From: an uncultured Rubrobacteraceae bacterium
GTDB lineage: Bacteria > Actinomycetota > Rubrobacteria > Rubrobacterales > Rubrobacteraceae
Assembly (NCBI GenBank): GCA_902806095.1
Contig: CADCVF010000036.1
Location: forward strand, 1-64,000
DNA length: 64,000 nucleotides
Reading direction: 5' to 3'
A program made the translations under genes and the position numbers. Below are positions 58,086-64,000 of the stretch, one piece after another (the stretch's first letter is position 1; each line of letters begins with the position of its first letter). The notes under the pieces are model-generated. The model was not told the origin of the DNA, searched no databases, and saw only the letters and a list, made by a program, of their open reading frames with translations.

Positions 58086-58268
58086 CCTCGCCTTTTGGTT
58101 ACAGGAGGGCAACAACCCGGTAAGAGTCCGGTAACGTGAGAGAGGGCCAAGCTATACCCACTATGCAGTCGGCGACAAAGGAGATAGGATTCGCATACAC
58201 TTGTACTGACGCCTGAAACCTGATGCCTTGGAGGAGGCCATACGAATCCTACTTCGAAGCGTCCGAAC

Positions 58269-59564
58269 GTGATCGTCTTCTTCACCGACCAGCAGCGGTG
58301 GGACACCATCGGACTGCACGGCAACCCTCTCGACCTGACCCCGAACCTAGACCGCGCGGCCAAGAGTGGGACGCACCTGTTCAACTCCTTTACGCCGCAA
58401 CCCCTGTGTGGTCCCGCGCGCTCGTGCCTGCAGACGGGACTCTACGCGACCACGACCGGCTGCTACAGAAACGGCATCCCCCTGCCGCGGGAGGCCACGA
58501 CGCTAGCCCACAATTTCCGCAACGCGGACTACGACACGGGGTACATCGGCAAGTGGCACCTGGCCGGCGCAGAACCGGTTCCCGAAGCCGAACGCGGCGG
58601 GTACCAGTACTGGCTCGCATCCAACGTCATCGAGTTTACTTCCGAGGCTTACCGCACGGTCGTCTACGACGAAGACGATGAACCCGTGCGACTGCCGGGC
58701 TACAGGGTGGATGCGCTCACGGACGCGGCGATCCGTTATGTAGATTCGCACCAGGACCGTCCATTCTTCCTGTTCTTGTCGCTGCTCGAGCCTCACCACC
58801 AGAACCAGACCGACAGCTACCCTGCGCCCGCCGGCTACGCCGAACGGTACGCCGGGCGTTGGATGCCGCCGGATCTGGCGGAGTTGGGCGGTTCGGCGCC
58901 CGAGCACCTCGCGGGTTACTGCGGACAGATCAAACGCATAGACGAGGCCTTCGGACGACTACTGGAGGCGCTCGAGAGCCTCGGCCTCCGCGAGAATACC
59001 GTCTTCGTGTTCGCGTCTGACCACGGCAACCACTTCAAGACGCGAAACGACGAATACAAGCGCTCTCCGCACGAGAGCTCGATCCGCGTGCCGATCGTGC
59101 TCCTAGGGCCGGGCTTCGAGGGCGCAGGACGCGTAGAGCAGCTCGTCAGCCTCCTGGACCTACCCCCTACGCTCCTCGATGCCGCCGGTCTGCCCGTCCC
59201 CGACGAGATGCAGGGACGCTCGGTCCTGCCGTTGCTCGAGGGCGAACGAGAAGGGTGGCCTGAGGAGGTCTTCGTCCAGATAAGCGAATCGCAGGTCGGA
59301 CGCGCGATCCGCACTCGCCGCTGGAAGTATTGCGTCGTCGCCCCAGAAGCTGACCCCAAAGAAGATCCCTTTGCCGAACGCTACGTCGAGGACGGCCTAT
59401 ACGACCTGGAGAGCGATCCTTACGAACTGCACAACCTCACCGGTCTCAGGTCGCACAGAGATGTCGCCGACACCTTGAAGCGTCATCTGATCGCCCGCAT
59501 GGTCGAGATCGGTGAACCGAACCCGATCGTCGAGCCGCCATCGAGCATAGCCTCTACGACATAG
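58269..59564 (+). CDS. Sulfatase family hydrolase
   Basis: About 431 residues from the GTG at 58269. The N-terminus VIVFFTDQQRWDTIGLHGNP has the first metal Asp residues; the formylglycine site is Cys47 in PLCGPARSCLQTGLY (C-x-P-x-R type), followed by GYIGKWHL, FVFASDHGNHF (metal Asp/His/Asn) and GRSVLPLLEG. It hydrolyses a sulfate ester; no signal peptide is seen. Homologues usually begin K-R-P-N before V-I-V, and these residues are present upstream in frame. The only start near the strong GGAGGAGG is an ACG at 58242, so the real start may be that codon. Confidence 0.86.
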   Translation: MIVFFTDQQRWDTIGLHGNPLDLTPNLDRAAKSGTHLFNSFTPQPLCGPARSCLQTGLYATTTGCYRNGIPLPREATTLAHNFRNADYDTGYIGKWHLAGAEPVPEAERGGYQYWLASNVIEFTSEAYRTVVYDEDDEPVRLPGYRVDALTDAAIRYVDSHQDRPFFLFLSLLEPHHQNQTDSYPAPAGYAERYAGRWMPPDLAELGGSAPEHLAGYCGQIKRIDEAFGRLLEALESLGLRENTVFVFASDHGNHFKTRNDEYKRSPHESSIRVPIVLLGPGFEGAGRVEQLVSLLDLPPTLLDAAGLPVPDEMQGRSVLPLLEGEREGWPEEVFVQISESQVGRAIRTRRWKYCVVAPEADPKEDPFAERYVEDGLYDLESDPYELHNLTGLRSHRDVADTLKRHLIARMVEIGEPNPIVEPPSSIASTT

Positions 59565-59858
59565 ACCTCACGTGATGGTAACCGTGGCCTTTCCACGCTA
59601 TGAGGATGCGTCGAGATTTCGCATGGTGCACACTGGGTATCGAGCAGAGAGCTACCCTGGGAGGACCTCGTTGAAGGAAGTGAACACCATACATCCTGGC
59701 GCGCCGGACGCCATCTTCATGAACTCAAGCTGTGAATGACCCCACACAGGTCGGAGGAGCGAGTCGAACGCCACGAGGAAATCATGGGCGGGACGGAGCG
59801 TTCCCGACCCTCACAGACCACTCCTTCGGCGGGACACGCCCAGTGAGGGATCTCTGCG
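59565..59858. other. 294-nt gap between sulfatase and arylsulfotransferase genes
   Basis: No gene supported. A 22-codon frame starting TTG at about 59671 after GGGAGGACC (MKEVNTIHPGAPDAIFMNSS then CE-stop) has a Shine-Dalgarno and might be a decayed end of a larger gene. GAGGGA before the next ATG marks the start of the arylsulfotransferase. Confidence 0.4.
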
Positions 59859-61400
59859 ATGGGCGCTAGGTTCACGCGACGCCGGTTTCTCGCAGCGGCG
59901 GGCGCCGGCGTCACGTACTTCGCGCTGTCAAACACGGTTGGCTGCGAACCGCCCGAGCGATCCTCGAAGGTCGCCTCCTCGGGCACACCAAAGATCAGGC
60001 CCTTGCCGGGCGTTGCATTCCCGCCTGCGGGAGGCGTGTGGGCCTTCCGCTCGCGCCCCGACCTCAGCCCACCCGCCGTCGAGGTAGCCACAGAGGCGCA
60101 CGACGACACCGCCGCCGGCTACATTTTCCTCGCCCCGGAGAAGGGCGGCGCCGGGAAGGGCGGCTCGATGATCATCGACGATCGCGGTGAGGTGGTGTGG
60201 TTCCATCCTTTGCAGGGCCCGTATGGACGCACGATGAACTTCGAGACACAGACCTACCAGAGCAGAGATGTACTTACCTGGGGGCAAACACCAGGTGAGT
60301 ATGTGATCTTCGACGGCTCCTACCGTGAGATAGCCCGGTTCGGGGCCGCCAACGGCTACAACGGGGACCACCACGAGTTCCTCATCAGCCCGCAGGACAC
60401 CGCACTGATCACGATCTACAAGGCGGTGCCTCAGGACCTCTCCCCTGTCGGCGGCCCCAAGAACAGCGTAGCGTGGCAAGGGGTCGTCCAGGAGTTGGAC
60501 ATCGAGACCGGAGAGGTGCTCTTCGAATGGCGCAGCCTCGACCATGTTGGCCTGGAGGAGACCTACGTCACACCGTCAGAGGATCACTACCCTGGTATCG
60601 ACTACTTCCACATCAACTCCATAGACGTAGATCACGACAACAACCTGCTGGTCTCTGCCCGCGAAACCTCCACCGTCTATAAGGTAGACCGCAACAGCGG
60701 CGAGGTCATGTGGCGCCTCGGCGGCAAGAAGAGCGACTTCGAGATGGGCCCTGGCACCCGATTCGCCTTCCAGCACGACGCCCGCCGCCTCCCCGACGGC
60801 ACCATCAGCATCTTCGATAACGGCAGCCTGGTCTTCGAAAATGGCACCCCCAAAGCGGTAGAAGAGTCCCGCGCAGTCGTATTGGAGCTCGACGAGGAGC
60901 AGATGAACGCCTCGCTGGCGCGCGAGTACACCCACCCAGACAAGCAGTACGCCGATGCGGCCGGCAACATGCAGGTGCTACCGAACGGTAACGTGTTCGT
61001 AGGGTGGGGCAGAGGACTGGCAATCTCGGAGTTCAGAAAGGATGGGGAGCTGCTCTTCGATTTCAGGGTGTCGCCCGAACACAGGTCCTACAGGGCCTTC
61101 CGCTTTCCGTGGAGCGGCCAACCGCCGGATCAGCCCGCTGTTGTGGCGGAGCGGACCTCCGATAACGAGCTCGAGGTCTACGCCAGCTGGAACGGGGCCA
61201 CTGAGATCGCCGCCTGGGAGGTGCTCGCCGGCCAGGACCCTGGCCAACTAGAGTCTCTGGGATCTATCCCCCGGGACGGATTCGAGACAGCCATGGTGGT
61301 GCAAACCTCCGATCCTTACGTCGCCGTGCAGGCCAAACACCGTTCGGGACGAGTACTCGGCGTCTCCACGCCCGTCGAAGCAAGTCAGCATGTCAGCTAG
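59859..61400 (+). CDS. Arylsulfotransferase (ASST) family secreted protein
   Basis: A 513-residue beta-propeller protein. A twin-arginine signal TRRRFLAAAGAGVTYFAL sits at residues 5-22, followed by a Cys (VGCEPP) that may serve as a lipobox. The body matches arylsulfotransferase-like propellers: GSMIIDDRGEVVWFHPL, GDHHEFLISPQDTALITIYK, WQGVVQELDIETGEVLFEWR, DYFHINSIDVDHDNNLLVSA, RLGGKKSDFEMG and FAFQHDARRLPDGTISIFDN with two of the conserved His. It probably acts outside the cell on aryl sulfates or as a related lyase-like propeller. The last seven codons, QHVS-stop, are written by the repeat that follows. Confidence 0.82.
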   Translation: MGARFTRRRFLAAAGAGVTYFALSNTVGCEPPERSSKVASSGTPKIRPLPGVAFPPAGGVWAFRSRPDLSPPAVEVATEAHDDTAAGYIFLAPEKGGAGKGGSMIIDDRGEVVWFHPLQGPYGRTMNFETQTYQSRDVLTWGQTPGEYVIFDGSYREIARFGAANGYNGDHHEFLISPQDTALITIYKAVPQDLSPVGGPKNSVAWQGVVQELDIETGEVLFEWRSLDHVGLEETYVTPSEDHYPGIDYFHINSIDVDHDNNLLVSARETSTVYKVDRNSGEVMWRLGGKKSDFEMGPGTRFAFQHDARRLPDGTISIFDNGSLVFENGTPKAVEESRAVVLELDEEQMNASLAREYTHPDKQYADAAGNMQVLPNGNVFVGWGRGLAISEFRKDGELLFDFRVSPEHRSYRAFRFPWSGQPPDQPAVVAERTSDNELEVYASWNGATEIAAWEVLAGQDPGQLESLGSIPRDGFETAMVVQTSDPYVAVQAKHRSGRVLGVSTPVEASQHVS

Positions 61401-61439
61401 TCAGCCCGCGCCCGATCGGGCGCGGGCTGACTAGCTGAC
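61392..61439. repeat. TCAGC-family element, copy 10: perfect 48-bp palindrome (convergent junction)
   Basis: Two perfect 24-bp arms reading GTCAGCTAGTCAGCCCGCGC and onward to a central GATC. The ASST stop codon is inside the left arm, and the anti-sigma stop lies 4 nt beyond the right arm. It is the cleanest copy and shows that the element is a true inverted repeat and not only a cluster of half-sites. Confidence 0.85.
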
Positions 61440-61442
61440 AGC

Positions 61443-62111
61443 TCACAGACTTCGAAGATCTCCGACCAGCACCTTCTCACCACTAGAGCCGGGGTTGCCA
61501 TCATCGGGCTCGCGGGTCACTTCGATCTTCGGATACGACGTGGCGCCTACAGGAGCCGTGAGGTTGACGGTGGTCTGACCTCCCGGCTGCGCGCGGAAGG
61601 TGCCGCAGCTGATCCGTCCGCCATCCTCCTTGGCGTACCACAGCTCATAGTATTCGTCCTTTCGGAGTTCGGGCAGGCCCCACACCACCAGTTCGATCTG
61701 AAGGTTCCCCCCTTCCACTTCCCCGCTGACCTCGCCGCCGCCCTCTGAGGCAGGAACTGTGGCGGTCAGCGGAATACCTTCCGAAGACCCTTGGGTGATC
61801 GCCCAGAGGAGACCGGCGCCAAGGACAGCGATCGCCAGCAGCGCGGCCGCCGAAACCCAGAGCCTCCATCCGCCCCGGGAACGTGCCGGAATCTCACCTC
61901 TCGCCTGTGCCAGCACGCGGTCCTTGAGCTCCACTGGTGGCCCGCCGGCGGCTAGCCCTCGGAGGAGATCGTGGGCCTGGCGGGCGCGGGCGAGCTCAAC
62001 CCGACATCCGGAACACCCCTCCAGATGTCGCTCCAACTCGCGCTCCTCTTCGACGGAGAGCTCGCCGAGCAAGTAGGTGCCAAGGAGCTCCTCGAAGCGG
62101 TCTTCAGTCAC
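61443..62111 (-). CDS. Anti-sigma factor, RskA-like with zinc-finger domain
   Basis: A 222-residue single-pass membrane protein. The cytoplasmic N-terminal anti-sigma domain has the zinc motif His29-x3-Cys33-x2-Cys36 (RHLEGCSGCRVEL). One transmembrane helix (LWVSAAALLAIAVLGAGLLW) is at about residues 83-103. The extracytoplasmic part ends in an RskA-like domain (DEYYELWYAKEDGGRISCGT, TVNLTAPVGATSYPKIEVTR). It holds the ECF sigma factor inactive until proteolysis. Its start overlaps the sigma gene stop by 8 nt. Confidence 0.9.
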   Translation of the reverse strand: MTEDRFEELLGTYLLGELSVEEERELERHLEGCSGCRVELARARQAHDLLRGLAAGGPPVELKDRVLAQARGEIPARSRGGWRLWVSAAALLAIAVLGAGLLWAITQGSSEGIPLTATVPASEGGGEVSGEVEGGNLQIELVVWGLPELRKDEYYELWYAKEDGGRISCGTFRAQPGGQTTVNLTAPVGATSYPKIEVTREPDDGNPGSSGEKVLVGDLRSL

Positions 62112-62676
62112 GTTGAGACTCCTCCGCTGCGGGATTTACCAGGCTCCGGTGGAGCCTCTTAAGGGCGACCGTAGTCCGGCTCTTGATAGTTCCCAAAGGG
62201 ATGCCGGTCCGGCGGGAAATCTCGCGCTGAGAGAGGCCCTCGAAGTATGAAAGGGTCAACACCTCACGGTGCTCATCGGGAATGCGCGAGAGCGCCCGGG
62301 CGACGTCCCACCCATCCACCCCTCCCTCGGGCTCGGGGCCGCCGGACACGTTCAGGAGCGGCTCCTCGCCGGCGGACAAAGGCCGTACCTGCCGCCTCCG
62401 ATCGAGATCCACAGCCCGGTTGCGGGTGATCCGATAGAGCCAGGTCGCAAAACTCGCCCGCCCAGGGTCGAAAGTTCCCGCCGCCCGCCAGACATTCATG
62501 AAGGCATCCTGGACCAGCTCCTCGGCCAGGGAGGCATCTCCAAGTACCCTGATGCCAGTGGCGTATACAGGCCGCGAATAGCGGTCGTATAGTAGGGAGA
62601 GCGCCCGGTCGTCTCCTTCCGCTACCCGGCGCATCAACTCCTCGTCCTCCACACCTCTCACTGCTTGTCCAAACAT
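62104..62676 (-). CDS. ECF RNA polymerase sigma factor (SigK-like)
   Basis: A 190-residue ECF sigma factor. Region 2: LSLLYDRYSRPVYATGIRVL, EELVQDAFMNVWRAAGTFDP and ASFATWLYRITRNRAVDLDR. Region 4: LSRIPDEHREVLTLSYFEGL and SQREISRRTGIPLGTIKSRT. The order sigma then RskA-type anti-sigma, with overlap, is typical of SigK/SigL. It would turn on an envelope or stress regulon when the anti-sigma factor is cut. ATG at 62676 after GGGAGGAAA. Confidence 0.92.
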   Translation of the reverse strand: MFGQAVRGVEDEELMRRVAEGDDRALSLLYDRYSRPVYATGIRVLGDASLAEELVQDAFMNVWRAAGTFDPGRASFATWLYRITRNRAVDLDRRRQVRPLSAGEEPLLNVSGGPEPEGGVDGWDVARALSRIPDEHREVLTLSYFEGLSQREISRRTGIPLGTIKSRTTVALKRLHRSLVNPAAEESQRD

Positions 62677-62893
62677 TTTCCTCCCACGCGGGAGTTCTGA
62701 GCTAGCTGATCAAACCGCACTCCGGCATCCGCCTCGGTAACCGCAGAACCACCTGGACAGGGGGTAGTGCTCTCCACGGCGTCCTCGCCGATCTCTATTG
62801 GGTTTGTACGCAACAAGCCGGCCCGGTGGTTTGTTTCAGGAATAGGCCGCCTGCATCCATTGTCAGCGTGGGCAAAACGTTCTAAGGTGTTAG

Positions 62894-63589
62894 GTGATGG
62901 GTTCTGGGCAGATCGACGATCAACGCTCGTCGGCGCGACGGGTACGCAGCGTGATCGAGCGTCTCGTTCGCGACGGCAACGCCGTCGCACGTTCCGACGG
63001 TACGGTCCATAGCCTCTTTCCGGTAGCGGTGAGTGCCGCCGAAGGCGAGGCGCTGCGGGAGTGGGTCTCGCTGGAAGGGGCGACGCGGACGATCGAGATC
63101 GGCCTCGGCTACGGCATCTCGGCGCTCCATGTTTGCGAGGGCTTGCTTGGGAACGTCGGTCAGACGCCGCGACACGTGGCCCTCGACCCCCACCAGGCCA
63201 CAAGGTTCGCCAACTGTGGTCTGCAGTTTCTCGAGGAGGCTGGGGTCGCGGAGCTGGTGGAACATCGCGCGGAGGAGTCGCAGATCGCACTGCCGCGATT
63301 TCTCAGCGAAGGCAAAAGCTTTCACCTCGCGTTCGTCGACGGCAACCACCGCTTCGACGGGGTCTTCCTCGACCTCGTCTTTCTCGGTAGGCTCGTACGC
63401 GCGGGAGGGATCGTGTTCGTCGATGACTATCATCTGCCCTCGACCAGGCGCGCAGCGTCGTTCTGTCTGAAGAATCTGGGCTGGACGCTCGAGGAGGCCT
63501 CGGCTGTGGACGATCCTCACCAATGGGCCGTCCTCCGCACGTCGGCAGGCCCGGATACGCGCCCGTTCGACTACTACGTCGATTTCTGA
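62894..63589 (+). CDS. Class I SAM-dependent methyltransferase
   Basis: A 231-residue methyltransferase of the methyltransf_24 / O-methyltransferase sort. SAM-binding motif I is RTIEIGLGYGISALHVCEGL (GxGxG form), with VALDPHQATRFANCGLQFLE (Asp binding the ribose), and FHLAFVDGNHRFDGVFLDLV then GGIVFVDDYHLPSTRR with metal-type Asp residues. The acceptor is unknown. Start at 62894; there is no strong Shine-Dalgarno, so translation may be leaderless. Stand-alone gene. Confidence 0.85.
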   Translation: MMGSGQIDDQRSSARRVRSVIERLVRDGNAVARSDGTVHSLFPVAVSAAEGEALREWVSLEGATRTIEIGLGYGISALHVCEGLLGNVGQTPRHVALDPHQATRFANCGLQFLEEAGVAELVEHRAEESQIALPRFLSEGKSFHLAFVDGNHRFDGVFLDLVFLGRLVRAGGIVFVDDYHLPSTRRAASFCLKNLGWTLEEASAVDDPHQWAVLRTSAGPDTRPFDYYVDF

Positions 63590-63746
63590 TGCCACTGAAG
63601 GGCTTGCTTCTCGGGACAGCGCGAATACACCAGTCCGGGTCGAGGCGTTGAGAGTTGGCGGCATGTCGACGGAATCTACCTATCCGGCGCAGTAGCCGTT
63701 AGCCTCTTGGGCGGTGGTTTCGACGTGCAGCGCGAGAGGAGACAGC

Positions 63747-64000
63747 ATGGCGCAGACCCATGTACCGGGCCAGATCGTTATTCTGAACGGCGCGCCGCGA
63801 TCCGGGAAATCGAGCATCGTCGCCGTGATCCAGGACACCTTCGATGGCGTGTGGATGAACCTGGGGGTCGATCGGTTCATGCAGATGACACCCGAGCGTT
63901 ACCTACCTGGGATCGGTCTACGGCCAGGGGGTGAAAGACCAGAGCTGGAACAGGTTGTTGTAATCATGTATCGCGCGATGTATGAAGCCATCGCCGCACA
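63747..64000 (+). CDS. Chloramphenicol phosphotransferase-like protein (3' end beyond window)
   Basis: The first 84 codons of a P-loop kinase-like protein. They read GQIVILNGAPRSGKSSIVAV (Walker A), IQDTFDGVWMNLGVDRFMQM, TPERYLPGIGLRPGGERPEL. The wording matches the chloramphenicol 3-O-phosphotransferase family of Streptomyces and relatives. The residues that would set chloramphenicol as substrate lie beyond the edge, so resistance cannot be assigned. ATG at 63747 after AGAGGAGAC. Confidence 0.8.
   Translation, partial: MAQTHVPGQIVILNGAPRSGKSSIVAVIQDTFDGVWMNLGVDRFMQMTPERYLPGIGLRPGGERPELEQVVVIMYRAMYEAIAA

Noticed and set aside
57878..58384. Long form (168 codons) of the small gene before the sulfatase
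   Set aside because: The extra part is antisense to the sulfatase gene start and has no family features.
4331..61445. TCAGC repeats as a CRISPR array
   Set aside because: Copies are dispersed over the window, not evenly spaced, and have no Cas genes or unique spacers of constant length.

Overview
The window is GC-rich DNA from a bacterial chromosome. It shows dense gene packing, frequent TTG and GTG starts, genes for menaquinone-type isoprenoid reduction, a class E-like sortase, and a CbiX/DR2241 pair. Together these suggest an Actinomycetota genome, most like the deep-branching Rubrobacter lineage. That assignment is inference from gene content, since no rRNA lies in the window. No intact transposase, prophage or CRISPR array is visible, so this is mostly core chromosome.

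Layout. 1-7.4 kb: an unknown partial gene, a CPBP protease, a minus-strand endonuclease IV/XRE/acetyltransferase cluster, a rhomboid protease, a ZIP metal transporter and an LTA-synthase-like membrane sulfatase. 7.4-12.3 kb: a minus-strand envelope cluster (CPBP protease, unknown membrane protein, sortase, penicillin-binding protein 2, Lgt). 12.4-21.4 kb: phosphomannomutase, a BON-domain protein, DR2241 plus a double-domain sirohydrochlorin chelatase, a YbdK-type ligase and glutamine synthetase. 21.5-30.6 kb: inositol-phosphatase family enzyme, a membrane sensor-like protein, an orphan sugar-binding lipoprotein, three tRNAs (Gly, Cys, Val), glycosyltransferase plus GtrA, an isocitrate dehydrogenase family enzyme, a Yip1 protein and an unknown coiled-coil protein. 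30.8-40.5 kb: geranylgeranyl reductase, MBL hydrolase, nitroreductase, malate dehydrogenase, Mrp ATPase, methylmalonyl-CoA mutase and epimerase, and small unknown genes. 40.6-51.5 kb: a two-component system, sucCD, a truncated amino-acid permease remnant, a TrkA/TrkA/TrkH potassium uptake operon, arginase and gamma-glutamyltransferase. 51.6-64 kb: a decayed beta-propeller gene, a paralogue of the membrane sensor-like protein, nicotinate phosphoribosyltransferase, an XRE-cupin regulator divergent from a lactate permease, a sulfatase and an arylsulfotransferase, an ECF sigma/anti-sigma pair, a methyltransferase, and the start of a chloramphenicol-phosphotransferase-like gene.

Metabolically the window joins TCA-cycle functions (mdh, sucCD, an IDH family enzyme, methylmalonyl-CoA to succinyl-CoA) with nitrogen and amino-acid metabolism (glnA, arginase, GGT) and envelope building.

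The most unusual feature is not a gene. At least ten intergenic stretches carry a modular inverted repeat: arms related to TCAGCATTTCAGCACG flank a GC-rich hairpin whose sequence differs at each site. Nine of the ten sit between convergent genes and often begin at, or supply, the stop codon. The other convergent gene pairs with a gap over 20 nt carry a second palindrome family (TAGGGGCGG...CCGCCCCTA), apart from one junction that faces the tRNA cluster. I read these as two families of mobile, bidirectional 3'-end elements. A second theme is leaderless transcription: several genes have a TANNNT box only 6-12 nt before the start codon.
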